Under the pieces are notes generated by a model. That model was not told where the DNA came from. It ran no database searches and worked only from the letters and a program-made list of their open reading frames with translations. A stretch of 64,000 nucleotides of DNA from Opisthocomus hoazin (lineage: Eukaryota > Chordata > Aves > Opisthocomiformes > Opisthocomidae): the NCBI RefSeq assembly GCF_030867145.1, contig NC_134433.1:13343216-13407215 (forward strand). Reading direction: 5' to 3'. This document shows positions 43,736 through 58,700 of this stretch, piece by piece; position 1 is the first letter of the stretch, and every line of letters starts with the position of its first letter. The position numbers and the translations under genes were made by a program.

Positions 43736-46700
43736 AGACTGGAGCGGGGAGCGGTGCCTCACCTGGAAAGTCACTTTACTCCAGACAGCCTGGCTTTGAA
43801 GCACAGGAAGGCTCCGCATTTTACTTCATTTTAAAAATGAAACGCCCCATGAGCCGTGCGTGTTTTATATTGCTTTTTGGCTCGGGCTGGCCGAGCGGCG
43901 GCCCTGCGCTGGGCTGCATCCAGCGTCCTGGTTTTGATGTTTGTCTCCATGAGGATTTGCTGCAGTCCTCACAGCTGAACAAGCAGAGGAGTCTGCGTAA
44001 AACCCGGCAGCTCTCTAGGTTAGAAGACCACCACATACCACCTCTGTCTTTAGCCACCCCTGCTTGTGGCTGCTTCTGCCCCGTGGCTTGACAGGAGCCC
44101 TGGCCGTGCTTCGGTTCCCCATAGCTGCTGCAGTTGTCCACCTCTTCGCTGCCGCAGCTGGAGTCATCCATGCGACCACGAAGGTGTGCTGCTGGCCTTC
44201 ATGCCAAGATTTGGGAACATCACCTCCTTTACGCAAAAGTATTTATTCCAGCCAAGCTTGTGCAGCTGGTATGTGCTGGGCTGCTCAGACCAAAGCAGAG
44301 GGGCAGAAGTTTGTCGCTTGGATTCAGTCGCTGTCCCGGTTTGGGTTGGCAGGTTAAACCAGTGCTAAAATATGCTGAGTGCTTGGGGATGAGCGTCTGC
44401 CTGCCTGGTTCCAGGGATGCCCGTTGCCCTGGTGTCAGTGCACCGAGTTCACGTGTCTCCTTTCTGTCTTCATGATGCTGCCTCTTCTTCTCGGGGCTTG
44501 AAAACAGAGACATGATTTACACCCAGCATGTGGCTGGGGGAGAATTAAGTCATAGAAAAGCCGCTTACCTGCAGTGGCTGCCATCTCCAGCTGCATGCAT
44601 CTCCGGCTGCTTCTTCCCCTTGGCTCCCAAAAACTGGAGTGGGGATTATCCAGGACAAATCCTGTTACCCAGCGGCTTCCATGGCGGAGACCTGCCGGGC
44701 ACAGGGATGAGCCCTCCTCGCCTCAGCACCCCTGGCAGTGACGGAGTCGCAGGACAGGAGCGACCCACAGGACGCATATCATGTCGCTGGTTGCAGATGA
44801 CATCATGGGTGAAGATCAGGGATTTTTAGGGTTTCTTTGCCAGAAAGTGGCAGTGTTGATTGCCAGGCTTAGTAGTGAAGAATTTGAAGTTGTGATTCAT
44901 CCCTCAATCCATGTCTTACGTATGCGGTGGTAAAGCTAGGAAAATCTGTGTATGTATAAAGTGTTTCCTCTTAGGCAGCTGAGAAATGCGTAGGTGCAGC
45001 AGTTATTATTTTACTTAATTGAGACCGAAATACCAAACGGTCAGAACATGCCAGCTCGTGTCTGTTGTGGGGAAAACTCAATTACTTAATAGAAATGTCT
45101 TTTCATCCTGCCACACCAAAGAGAAAATAAGATCACATCTACAGAAAAGAAAAACGCGTGACCTTTTTTTTGTCATGTGCTCAAATGGTTGTTGAGGCCC
45201 GTGGAGATGCCTCAGCACAGGCGGTGCTTGGTGAGGACATGCGTTTGAGAGGCAGCTCCTGAGAAGGAAAGTGATTCTGTGGTGATGCTCAGGCTTCTGG
45301 TATTTAGCTTGATCTTTTGCTTTTTAATTACTCGAGCAATTAGAGCAGTTACAGATTGTGCCTTGCCTTTGCTGTTCTGTATGTACTTCTTGCATGGCAT
45401 TTCCTGGCCCTGAGGATAAACCAAACTTGTGCAAAAAATGCATGCCGGCATTGAGAAGCCATCGGTTTGTGCATGTGAATCATCATCCACGCGGATGTTT
45501 GCTCTGAACCTCTGCGGCTGGTGTGACAGTGCTCAGCTCCGAGCAGGATGGTGCTTTGCCCGTGCTGCCTGCATCCACCTACAGCCGCTCAGTGACAGAT
45601 GAGGGGCAAAGACAAGCTGTGCCTGCTGTTTTCCTCCACTTCTTAAATATCATCAGCCTCGCAGTAGCTGAAGACCGGACAGAGCCCACCGGTGACGCGT
45701 GGGGTGTTGGTGCAGTGGGCTCATCGCCGGAGGGTTGCTGAGAACGTGAACCCTGTAAACAAGAAATGAAACTCGTTCTGTAGCTGAGCAAATCAGATGC
45801 TGTGCCACAGAGGCAGAGAGGAAAACCCGTGCCTCACGTGAGCTTGGGTGGTCACTTTTCTTGCAAATAATTTTTTTTTTTCCTCTCCCATTACTAGCAG
45901 CATTTGCTTCATTCGGAGCTTCAGGCTATACGAACCAGTGTGGAATTCCCGTGGAGGGTATGTCACACTGACACAGAGCTGCCAGACACCTCCTGGTTTC
46001 AAAGGTGGGAACTGCCATTTACTCACACGTTTTCAGTGTTTCTTGTTCCTGCTGGTGAAAGCACCTACTGATCGCGAAACGGGTGCTGATGGGAGCAGCG
46101 CCTGCTGCAGCGCGGAGCCTGTTGTTCAGCTGATCGGGTGAAACGCCAGCTTCCCCATCAAGAGCAGGTGAAGAATACTGCAGGGTTTTTTGCCCCTTAC
46201 TTAACTGAATGTCGCTAAAGAAAATAAGTTTGATGAAGTCCAGACCTTCTTGCAGGAATCGCCATGCTCTTCTCCCCGTTGTGCTCTTCTTCCCCTTGCA
46301 GCGAGCAAAGGGCACGGCGTCGGCTTGGCCAGCGCTTGTCATTGCGTTGGAAGAGCTGTGTTTGCTTGGTGGGGCTTGGTGGTCCTGCAGCGGCTGTCCG
46401 AAGAAAAGAGCAAAATCCCAGTGGTCTGGCTGCTGTCCCTCCGCTCTCCAGCCTGTCGCAGCCCATCTGAGCCTGATTTTCCGCTCGGGTATGAGCTCTT
46501 TTTCGTTCTGTTTACGCTCCACTTAACCAAAGGAGGTTGGAGCCAGGTGATTTTTCTGCAGAGGATATAATTTCATTGGAGAGAAGTGGGAGTTTGTAAA
46601 ACAATCCGTCGGATTAGTGACACCTTGGCTCCTGCAGAATCTCCCCACCCCCTTCTCGAGCCTTATTTCTGTTCTTTGAAAGCTGACATTTCCACTGCTG

Positions 46701-49700
46701 TTGATGCCCTGCCAGGCACTCCAGGAGGGTTACTTTGCCTTGGATGCAGTTCAAGAAATCGTTCCTTTTCTCTACCGTTTGTCGTCAAAGGGAGGGGAGC
46801 GCCTTCTCTGCGCTGCCCTGCTGCCTTCAGCGCTGGCAAGAGCGGATGGCCATGGCTGCTCTTCAGGCCCACCATGCTAGAAGTGTGAAGCAGAAAAGAT
46901 TTTAGTGGCAGGGAGGCTGAAGCATTCATGACCTCAAGAAAATATACTTCAACATGTGAAAAAATCCAGACTGAAATCTGTTCACGGTACTGACAGAAGT
47001 CTCGGTTAAAGACCTCCTCCACCAAGGCAGTGATCTGAAGGTGAAAGGCTTTGTGATGTGCTTTAGGTTTGTACATTTAGGCAGGAGTGGCCTAAGGACT
47101 TCCAGTAGACTCGTAGCGTGATGTTTTTATTTTAGTGAAGACTGCTGAAGTCAGAGGAAAGCCAGCCCTCTGTACCCTGCAGCCGTGCCTGCTGCAGTCT
47201 GCTGCCTCTGTACTGGGGATGCGTTTCGGTTTTATTGTATCTTCCTTGCTTTTAGGATTTGGGCTAACCCTTTAACATGATTTAAAAAAAAATAGTTTGC
47301 TAGAACTAAGAAAAAAAAGAGAGAGAGAGAAATATGTTTAAGAAGGCTAAGAAAGCCCAAGCATAGCTTTCTGCTGCTTGTAAGAGGAGCTGGCTACAGG
47401 GACGACTGTTTTCTGATTGCTCCTCCATGCATGTCATGTGTGATCTTTAATCTTGGTGATGTTTATCATTTAAGTAGACTGGGTTGGGTGAACTGGCGTG
47501 TGTCTGCTTCCTATGTGTCCACCTGATTTACCTGACCTCTCCTTATCCCACACCTTGCCTTGTCATAAGGAAGCTACAACAGGTTTTGGGGTTGTTTGGG
47601 GGAAAACCCATTTTCCTAGAGAGTTTATAGAGGTTTGCTGGATTTTCAGAGAAAGAGTATGAGCTTTACTGACAGGACAACCGGCCGAGCAAGTTAGCGG
47701 TGGAGTTGAGATGGTAGCTTTGTGGCTTTTGTCTACCAGAGCCTGAGTGGTGCTTGATGTGCAGGCATGTTTTCAGACATTTCTCATAGAGAAGGTGTTG
47801 GCAGGTCTGTAGTTAACACCCTTGCCTTTAGGCCAAACTATTGAAAATTCAAGTTCAGCTTGAATCTCATTTCAATGGCTTGGAAGGCTGCAATCTGATG
47901 GGCTGAAAAATCTCGTCCAACTCCAGCCCTTATTAGGAGCTTAATCTGAAGCGCAGCCAAAGCCAAATAAGGGGGAGGGCAGCAAAAAAAAAGGCAGTAA
48001 AATGGAACAAGAAATGTGCATCCAATTTACAGTATTCCTCTGCAACCTTAATTCAGCCCCCTGTATGCGTTACGATGCGGTTTCTAATTACGGGATCGTG
48101 TATGGGTTTTTTCTGTGGCACCCCGGCCCTCGCTGCTCAGGGAGGGCAGTCGAGGCAGGCCATGAAGGATGGGGTTGCGTGTGTAGGACCTCTGCCCTGC
48201 ACGCTGCAGGGTTTGGAGCGAGGGAAGTTGTGGAAAAATAGCAAGGGTAAGTGATGGTTAAGGAGACGGGATTCCAGCTCTGCTGCTGCCGCAGGGCTCG
48301 TGTATGGCGCCGGGTAAATTGCTTTTCATGCACAGCGAGGGACTTGGTTTCCTGGGTCCCCAGGCTGAGGGTTGAGCTGCAGAAGTGCCGAGCTCCTGCT
48401 GCAGATGATCTCATGGGAAGTTGTACATCAAACATTTAAAATGCTACTAGGTGCTATTTATTTTTTAAAAAAGGAGCTGTAGGCTGATTCTGGAACTGGG
48501 TGCCCAGAGCTTCTCTGTGCCTCTCTTCTTTGGCTATAAACTGCAGGTGTTGTGAACGTAGTTCTCCAAGATTTTATAAAAATAAATTCACAAACGTTTG
48601 AGAAGTATCCCAGTATGCAGTGGCAAGAGGCCTTCATTTTTGCCCTGGAGCAGCACATGAAAAGTGTGAAGTGAAGAGGGCTGAGTGCTGCGCATGAACA
48701 ACCACTCGAAAACCAAAACTGAGTAATTCCTCGCTTGTTGAGCATCTTCTATTCTCGATACTAACTGCGTCAGGACTGGATGCACACATGGTATGTGGCT
48801 GTGCTGTAAAGACCCTACATGGACCAAATTAAAGCTACAGAGAAAACTAATTTCCAGCACATCCTAGCTTCTCAGGGCTTGGCAACTGTAATATTTCTTA
48901 ATGCAGCCCTTCAGATGTAATGTGGTATAAATTACAGGACTGGGCGAGTAAGGATTTGTGTGCGGAGGGTACAGGCATCGCTCTGTAGCAAACCTTACAG
49001 GGAGGAGGCTGGATGGCTCAATCCTGAATGCGGGAATTCGTTTGCATTTCTGACCCGTAGCAGAAAATGGGAGGTTTTTGGATCATCCGGGAAGGACCTT
49101 GGGTGTAGTTTAGGCTGCTAACGCCAGATGTCTGCTTTTGGCTTATCTGAACGTGGGTTGCGTTTGATCTTTAGGTTGGACCACTGTTGTGTTTTGGAGC
49201 CTCACTTGCAAAATAGCTCCTGTGTCCATCGAAGAAAGAGGTCGAGGAAGTTATTTTTTCCGTGGTTTTATGGAACTCTATACCGTCGTCTGTCTCTGAG
49301 GAAGATGTGACGCACGATGGCTTTGCAACTATGCAGCTGGATGGAGAGGCGCATAGCTGCGGATGCTGTCACAGGGATGCTCCAGCCAGAGGTTTGCGAA
49401 GTCGAGGGGTAGCTAGCATCCCTTGCCCTTCTCCAATACCTTTGGACTTTGTTCCAGCTGATCTCCTTCCCCTCGAAGCGTGCGTTAGGAGCTGCCCAGC
49501 TCTCTGCAGGAGGAGAGTTTCATACCATGTTTCATACCAGCCCAGCGAGAGCAGCCCCGTCAGCCGTGCCGTCGGGAGGAAGGGCTGCGCTCAGCTGTGC
49601 TCTCCAGGGCCGCGCGAGGTTCTGAACACGGCTCGCTGAAATCAGCAGACGTTGTCAGGCGTGCACAGGCAAAACCTTGCTCTAGTTCACTAATTATAAA

Positions 49701-52700
49701 AATTCCTGGCAGAAGCTCCCCGTGAGTCAGCTACAAAAAAATTACTTAGGAAAAAAAAAAAAAGTTTATGGTATAAGGCTGGCTTTAGCACTCAAGCAGA
49801 AGGGAAGCCGGGGCTTTCTGTAAATCCAGCCAGCCCCGAGGACGGAGGAGGCTGCGGCTGCCTGCTCAGGGTTTGCATTTGCCTTTCACCTCGCTGCACA
49901 CGCCAACCAGCACGGGGAGCCGAGGAGACCTCGGATCTGAACAGGTCTTGAATTATCTGTAAAGGGTGTTCGCAGCACTGTCTCCCAGGGAAGCTGCCTT
50001 TCTTTTCTTTATAAATGTTGGATTTTATTTTATTTTTGTTACAAAACCCACATAACTAATTTCCCTTGGAATCTTTTGCAGGCGTCTGCTCTGAGTGTGT
50101 TTTGGCCTCACTGCCCAGTGCTGGTTTTGAATCCCAGTCCCAATGGTGGGAAGTTTTTAGAATTAATGCCAGTTGTATTTTTTTTTAATAGAATCACAGT
50201 GTCCGCCTGTGGGTTTTAAACAAATATTCTTGGCTTTATGTTTTGCCTGCAAGTAGCCGGTATCCAGAGGGTGTGTAGCCAACAAGGATGCAACATTTCC
50301 ACTTGCTCAAAAATGACTTTGTATTTCTTCTTGTAACCTAGTGTGCACCTCCCTGACCCTGGTGCTGTGCCGAGCTGTTCTGATCCACTGCAGCAGCCAG
50401 GGTATGTGCCTTTGCGTGGGGCCATGGTGCAGGCTCCCAGGGGAGGTGTGTGGCAGCCCTGTCAGTGAGTCAATTTAAAATTACACCTGGGGAATACGGA
50501 GTAGGAAACAATCTGCCTGGTGCCTCTGGGAATGGATGTGTCTTTACAGGGCTGACTTTTCAGCTGGGCAAAATGTATTTGCTTGCACTGAGCATGCACT
50601 TGCATTGAATTTTCTGCTTCCACCAGTTCCCTTCTCACTTTTGTACCTGGTTTTAAACCGTGGCTCCCAAACAAGAAGATAATTTTTCAGGATGTAGCAC
50701 CATCCTTTTGATCCTTACCTTCCCTTTATTTCCTTTCCAGCCTGTCTTTTTGTAGTACAACCTCCCAGCGCTTCCTGTGCTATCGCCCTTCCTCGTCGAC
50801 CTGCCGGCGCTGGCTTCTGCCAGGCCAGTGAGCATCTCTCCCGCTGCTCTGCTGCCGAGGCGTGCCCGCGGGTGCTGGCATCTCTCCCTTCGACGGAACG
50901 CTGAGCGCAGCCTCTCCAAACTGCCCTGGCTTGCCCAGGAGCTGCAGGGATGCAGGAGGGCTGTTTTCCCAGAAAAAAACAGCTTTGCTGGGGTGGGCAG
51001 CAGGCAGTGATCAGCCCCCCACAGCCACACGTGCCTGTTACGGTGACTCTTGCCCAGGTACTTCTCAGCTTTTCCAATACAAAAACCAGTTTCGGCAGCA
51101 CTAAGATGTCTGCAAAGTTGCTGTTGTTTGGGTTTGGTTGGTTTTAATATACCGTTCTCTGAGAAGCTTTCACGAACACACAGCTCCCGGGTGTCTCCAG
51201 TGCGACAGTGACAACTGCAGCGCTCGTCGACTGTACTTTCCGTAGTCCTTTTCCCTTTGGTCAGCAGTTTTTATAGTTCTTTTCCCTTTGATGTCGGTCA
51301 CTGTCAGCAGAGAAGTTTGAACCTGGTCTGACAGTTAATAGCTGATGGATAATATAAAGTATTAGTAAAGAAAAGAAAAGGGAGCAGAAGACCATGCAGT
51401 GGTGGGAACAGCCAGTGAAAGCAATTGATTTTAGTGTTGAGGAAGGTCAGTATAAACACACCTTTCACCTGGGCTGGGAGAGGGAGGCAGAAATCCTGAA
51501 AAGAGGTTTGTATCTGCATGAAGCTTCCGTATCTGAAGAGCTCTCTATGTCCTAGAAAAGGCTTTTATTTATTCCTTGCAATCTGAAGTTTGGAGAGCAC
51601 ATGTTGGCCATGCAAACTCTCATCTCTGCCATAAATCTGTGTTTTGGCAGTGCTTGTCCAAATGCCATAATATCCAGATAGGAACAGATAGGGGATTAAA
51701 GCAGAATCCTTTGCTATTTATGGACTCCCTTGGGGAATATGTTGTAATATTCTTTTGAATTGACCTAAAGGTAACCACAACAACCCAATGCTGCACGTGC
51801 TAAATCTTCGCTGTTGCCCTTCTGTAGACCTGCAGAGGGGAAACGGGGGATGCGGTGAGATATTTCAACTTGCAGATGTGAAATCACGTTGTCTGGGCTT
51901 TAACGACCTGCCACTTGCTGATTCCCTGGGATTCAGAACAGTGTCTGGGACACACGCTTGTTTTTTTACAACTGGGCTGGGCTTGGAGCTTTAAATCTCT
52001 CCTTTCACAAGCAAGTGCGAACTTGGAAGGCATTAATTATTTTGTACTATCTGTAGCAGCATCTTTCTGTAGAAGTTACAAAGTCCTTCCCTCCTGCTTC
52101 ACAACTGTCTTCCCGAACTCCGGTCCTGCGTGCCGGGTGTCCCTGTCGGCGTGGGAGTGAAGGAGCCGGCTGGGTGCCAGCCTGCCGGGCGGAGCCTGGA
52201 AGCGTTCAGTGGAGCTGCTGGCTCATCCAAACGCCCTTCGGTGAGCTGAGCAGCAAGAACTTACCCGAGAGGGGCTTTTCTCCTCTTTCGGAAACTGCCA
52301 GGAATCCAGAGTGCTGTGTATTTGTGCACAGAGTTCAGCCTTTCGATCCCTGGCTCTGGCCGGTGGAGAGAGGAGGTCCTCAGCCCTCCTGGAGAAAACA
52401 CAGAAGACGAAGTCCAGTTGTGTTTGGGTTTTACGCTGCTATATACTGGGGCACTGTAGAAGGGTCTGTGCAGGTGGACTTCTTCCCTTGGCTGTGTCCC
52501 GGTGAGTGGCACCACCGAGGACCAGGCAGCTGGACCCTGAGACACCCCCTCGCTTGCCCACCACCCTGCGAAACTGTATGCGTAGTTTATAACGTGCAGA
52601 GTGGATGCCATGAACTTTATAAATTGAAGACAAACAAAGTTTTTTTATAGGGGTGCAACTTTATAGACCAGCTGGCTCCGGTTTGGCTTCTCCAGACTTG

Positions 52701-55700
52701 GGAATTTCCTTGTTTGGATGTTTTTTCCAGCTGCCCGGCTCTGGGCAGCATCTGCAAGGGGGCCGGGACATGCTTCTTGACCACTCCATGGTGGGAGACA
52801 GCAACGCAAAGACTGTGAAATGCTGGTTTCTCTTACAAAACTCTTGCTTTTTATTCAGGAGCAGCAGGTTTGTTCTGGGAGGAGGGGAGCACACCTCGCT
52901 TCCCGCATCCCCTTTGTGCAGGGCTTAATGCAGCCCGTTTTTGTCTCTGCTGACTGCGAAGCAGCAGAAGTCAGGAGGAAGTGCATGGCCAGCGCTCTCT
53001 TTCTCCTTTACGTGCCTGTTTAATTGGATAATATGCATGGCCGTGCCTTTCTGTTTAACTTAGGGTTTGTTATGACAAAGGAGATGGATTTTTCCCGGCT
53101 CTTGCAGGCACGGTATGTAAACCAACGCGGTGCAGTACGCGGTCAGAGCGCGAAGCCTGCCGTGACCTGGGAACTGGGGCTGTTCTTCGGTGCGCCCCGT
53201 GGACATCGACTCGTTGCACCTCTGCAAGCGGGAAGCACGTCTCTTGTCATGGTTGTAGCAACTTGCGCCGCTCCCCAGCACACAGGGGCTCATTTCAGAT
53301 AGCATTTTCTGGAAATAATGGCATTTGGAAGAAGAGATATCTTTGTGGTATCTCTAGCTTCACCTCTGGACCTGGTGAATTCTTGTGGAAACCATGGGGA
53401 GGGAGTCTGTCTGCATCTTCAGCTGTTTTCACTCTCCCCTTTTAGTACAAATAAATTACCCCTTAATATTGGGGTGGTTTTTGTACAGAATTCTCCTTGA
53501 GTCCTGCGTTTCTGAGCCCATATTTCCCACCTAGGGAACTGGAGTTTTTTCTCTTGTGCCTCGTAATTCCTGGGCAATTTCTGTAATTTATCAATGCTCG
53601 CTTGTCAGCAGAGATGTGGAATAAAAGGCTTTGTAGTGTGCTGCTTAGCTGGCTGTATAAACATGGAAGTACCGGGTTTTTAACTAGCTTGCTCACATGG
53701 CTTTCCTCTGCAAAGCTTTAGCCAAAACACTCCGCTAGATAAAAGAGATGATGAGAAAGTCCAGGTCAGCCGGAGATTGTCTGCGAAGGGGTATGACACT
53801 GATCTTTGTTTTAGTTTGACTTTTATTTCTTGTAACTTCTTAGTAAGAGCAGGGAGTGAGGATAAATTGTTTTCATCTCTTGGTGGTCAAAGATTAAGAT
53901 GGATGAGGCAGTGGGCTGCCGGGGAAGAAGCTGTTCAGTAAGAGCCCGGCTTTGTCCATCCCCTCCTGCATCTCAGATGAAGTTGGCTTCATGCTTCCTG
54001 CTTCCAAGGCGCCCTTCCCCATGCTCCTCCTGAAATATCTGACCTGGTGAGCGGTTGCCTTGAGTTTTCTGAGCTCTTTGAACTAGAATAAATGAGAAGG
54101 ACTCTGGGCATGAGGCCTCTCATCAGTCACTCGCCTTTCACCTCTGAAGGCAGGGGTTTTGCTCAGGTGTGGCATGAAATGCGCAGGGTTTGGTGCCCCT
54201 AAGGTCATGTCCTGCTAAGCCTGTCCCAGCTGCTGGGTGTTTGCTGTAGCTGGCACAGATCCGAAAAACCAAGAGGTTTAGATCTGAGCATCATCCCGTA
54301 GAGTTTGAGTAAAGAAAGGTTTAAGGAGGCTTTGGATAAGCAATGTGGTGTTTAGGTTCAGGCTCTGGGATTTTGGGGTCTTCATTTGCCATTCTTCGTG
54401 CAAGTTGTCATGGAACAGGAGTAGATCTCATCTGCATTAGCAGACACAAATCTGCCAGGAGACATTTCCAAGGAAGGAGGGGTGTACCACTGGGAAGTGG
54501 GGTTTTCGGGAGGGGGGTGTGTAGCGCAGCATCATCACGCTTCGGGTATTTAGTGAATTCTGTTTGTAAAAGTGAGGTCAGTTCATCACCAAAAATGCCT
54601 GTGGGGTTTAAAATGTGAGACTCCTGGAGAAGGGAAATGATTGTGTCAGAGCCCCATTATTTTTGCTCTGTTCATTAGAAAAAAGCTCTGTTTGAGGTAG
54701 AGCAGGAGGTGTTGCTGTTTGGCACCATGCACGGCGTAGTTAACGCTCGCTTTGCGTGGTAGATGTGAAGGTGCTGCGCTGGGGCAGAGCAGGAGCGGGG
54801 CTGGCTCTGCTCTGCCCCGGAGCAGCTCCTGTCCCTGTCCCAGAGCATCCCTGCGGTGCCAGCCCTCTCTGGTCGGCCTCTCGTGGCACCCGGGTCCTTG
54901 TGCAATGCTCTGTTAACGTCGTCATTTTGTCAGTGAGCATCTGAAGAAGACACTGGCTGGATCTGGGTGCAGGTGGGGATTGCCCGTCGCTCGTGTTGGC
55001 CTTCGCAGGCTCAGGCGCCGGTGGGGAAGGAGCGTTGGAGAAGTGCTCAGCTTTGCACCCGACAAACAGGGCTGCCCGGGGTGCTGCAGTAGCTGGAGCT
55101 GAGTTCTGAAGCAGCAAGAGAATTCCCTGCAGAAACACGTCACTGCTGTCTGCTGCTGGAATAGCCCCTGGCTGGCGTCCTTCATGGCGTCACTAAGAGG
55201 GGACCGAGGCTTGAAGAGGCGTTTTTACTGTCTCGGCTTTCACCCCAAGCTAAAAGCTCCGGGCTGGGGAGAGGGTAGTGGGTGCAGGCAGGCTGGGCGG
55301 GACGCTGGGCATTGCCCTCCAGTGCATGGCGGGGCGACTGCCTTCCTGCCTTTCCTGCCCTTTGATGTGCTGCGGGATGTGTAATGAGCATCTGCCCTCT
55401 AAGAGAAAACAGATTGGAGTTAGAGAGTTGAGAAAAGAGGGAGCAATTTTGCTTAATCATTTTCACACGGATCCACAGGCGTTTCTGTAAGAGCGAGCGG
55501 CATCTGGTTCGAGGGCAGCCTTGGCTGCTTTGAGCTCTCCTGCAGCTTCTGCAGTCTCAGGCAGAGATTGATGTTCCAGATGCTGTTCCCAGCAATCGGA
55601 TCAATGACGTGCTTATTCGGACTTTCCATTTTTTAAAGAGAAAAGAAAAAAGTAGATTATACTTTTTAAGCTCATATGAAGCATCAAGGATCTGTGGGCT

Positions 55701-58700
55701 TTTTTTTTTTTCCCCCACAGAGTAGAGCACTGCAAATTATTTCCCTATTTATGAAGACCACTGAGAAAGCAGAGGGAAGTGAGCTGCCTGCCTTGATACC
55801 TTGGTACTTACCCATTCCCTCGCTCCGGCTTCTAGGCACTGCAAGAAATACAGGATATTTTATTCCAAACACAGAGCACTCATTTCAAGGAGAAAGGACT
55901 TCAGTGCAGTAATGGTCCAGTGCCCTGCAAGCTGCGGAGGCTGTCCTGGTGTGCGCTTTCTGAGCATCTCCAAACTTGTTTGTGGGTGTGGGAAAATTAC
56001 TGAGCGACAGGGAAAGTTCTGGAAAGCTTTGGGGATTTGGTATGAATCTGATGAAAACGCAAGGCTGCTGCCTGGGCGGTTTGTCAGCTGCTGGCACTCA
56101 TCGAGGCATCTGTGAAAATGGCTGCTGTGAGTTTGCTGCTGTGGTTTGCCAAAACCAGACTTGTTACCCATTTCCATCTATAAGGGGCATCAACGCTGCC
56201 CACCTCCGAGAGCCTCGCGGTGGTCGCTGTGTTATTCCAGAGGTGGAGAGGTCCTGGGAGAGACCTGCCGAAGTCCCTGCGTTTGATACAAGCTCTCCCT
56301 GTGTCGGCACAGTGAGTCCCATGGGATTGAGAGTCCTTAACCACTGCACCAGCTCTCTTACCTGCTGCCTGGGCTGGTGAGCTTTAATTACTACTGAGAT
56401 CACAACCGCTGTGTTTTCCCTGGGATGCTGCAGCTACGTTTGGCTCCTGGCATACCCTTCGGCTGTCCTCGAATGAGGGTTTCTGATGGCGATCCATAAA
56501 AGCCGCTTGCCGAGAGAAGCAACAGCATCTTGTCAATCTCAGGAAGAGTTTGGCTGGCTGCTGGGATGGATCCTGAAGCCCAGGCTTGGCTTTCGGCGAT
56601 GTTATCATCCGGTGTCTGAGCAGACCTGCAGTCTTGGCCAGGGTCAATGTCACAGGTTAATTTTTGCCCATTCGGGGTCTGCACGCTGTGTGAGATACAG
56701 AAAAAAATCCACAAGGCAAGCTGGAATTAAGCTGCAAATTTTGTTCTCATTAGTGTAAAATCATAAAATCTGGTGTTTCTGATGTCTCTAAGGAGAGAAG
56801 GAGAATTAACTCCTGGAGAATGTAACCGGAGGACACTTAAAAGGCAAATTGTTCGCATACTTTCTTTAAAATTTGCATGAGTGTAGTAAAAGGTCATCTT
56901 AACTGCAGAGTCTCCTCCTCAGATCCTCGACTGCCGGTGGCTGATTGCAAGAGCCTGTTGCTAAGTGTTCCTGGAAACGGAATAGAGATGAAGCAAGATA
57001 ATTGAACAAGAAGGAGGGAGGGGGGCTGGAAAAAGCTTGGAGCTCACAACCGAACCGCAGGGCTGCCAAGCGAGATGAGTATGTTGGAGTTTGACTCGGT
57101 GGCTGCGTTTAATCAGTTCTGCCCCGGGGGTGGGGAAGGGGTGACCGAGCCTGAAACTTGGTGGCAGATCCTTGGAAAAAGCCGCTTGGATGCAAGCGGA
57201 TGGTTTGCTTGCGTTTCCCGTGGCTCATCCGACTCCAGACACGTTGCTTCCTAGCATGGGGGCTGGAGTGGGGACGGGACGGCAGCCCATGCTCTTTTCC
57301 TGGGTAAAAGCTCTGTTCCTGCAGCGTGCGTGGTGTTAGCCTGGGATCTTTTGGATGGTCAGTAATCACAGAAAGCAACAGGATAAAACAAGAACATAAA
57401 CAAACAGATCCAGAGCTTGACTAACGCAGAAAGCCTGTGACTCCTGGTGACTGCTAAGGGTTGCTTTCTGCCGAGGAAGCAACTGATGGTTGTTTCTTGT
57501 GTTGCAGAATCAAATAAACCCCTGATGCAGCTCCTTTTTATTGCTGAAAAGACAAGGAAGCAAAACTTCCTTCTTAGCTTTGGTCTTTCTCTAGTTGAAG
57601 CTCTTGTAAAAACACCAGACTTTCTCCGTCTCCATGGGTCGATTTCCTGGAAACACTTTTAATAACTGTTTCTGGAGTGACTTTTATCATCCCAGAGCAT
57701 TTTACAAACTCTGAATATAGTAACAGCTGAAATACAGCCACATCTGAGGAACGTCGTTGCCAGTGCACAGCAGTCTTCAGCATTTTACAAAAGAATAAGA
57801 GATCAGCTCTTCCTTCTGCACAGAACCTCCCTTACTCCCACCAGAAAGACGAGGCAACACTCCTGCCGTCCCGCCAGCCCCCCTCGCCTCGGGGTTCACC
57901 GTCGGCTGGAAGCCCCTGCGGCAGGGCGGGCACCGGGCATCCTCGCCTTGCCGAAGCCTGCCATTTCCAAGCCTCTCGCTCCAGCTGGGGCTGGCTGTCA
58001 GTGAGGAAATTAATACACCGCGTCTTATCTGACATTTTGAATGTTCCCGTGGGATTCATGTTGTCATCGGCTCCTGGCAGCAGCCTCTGGTTTCACCGTG
58101 GCTGCCTTCGTGCCGTGCCCGAGGCTCGCTCGCACCAGGGGTCCGTCCTGCCTTCCCGGTGCCGTGTTTCATCCATGTGCTGACTCATGGGCCCTTGCCC
58201 CTCCGTGAAACTATATATTTTGTGTCTTCCGTCGGTCAAGCCAGGATGTAGCTGGAGCTTTTGACCTTGCTACTGATTTATCACCATCCCTGTTCATCTT
58301 TTTAATTAGTTCAGCGGTTGCAAGACGTGCCACTCAGGAGTTGAAACGAAGAAGAGGGAGCCGCATCCTGCTGTCTCGTTCCTCCCGGTCGATGACTCTG
58401 GAGACGGGGGCCTCTTGCGTCTGGGTGCTGGGTTTTGCGAGACGGATCGGGTTCCCTCGCTCGCCCTGCACCTGGCCCGCCATGTGTGGGGGTGTGTTGC
58501 AAACCCTGCATCCCCTCGGCCCCGTCCGCCTGGCCCCCTCCAGCACTGGTTATCCCCCCCCCGCCTCCGTGCCCAGCCCGTACACATCTCTGCTCCTTCC
58601 CCCAGGACCCTCTGCCTGCTCCTCGCAGCTAATGCCAGCAGCTTTTTTGTTGAGGGAAAGCCCCTCCGCAAAGGGGCAGCCGGGCGGGAAGCGGCTCCTC

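Noticed and set aside
50190-50215. AATAGAATCACAG resembling a reversed CR1 octamer tail
   Set aside because: Only about 13 bases match and no CR1 3' UTR sequence follows.
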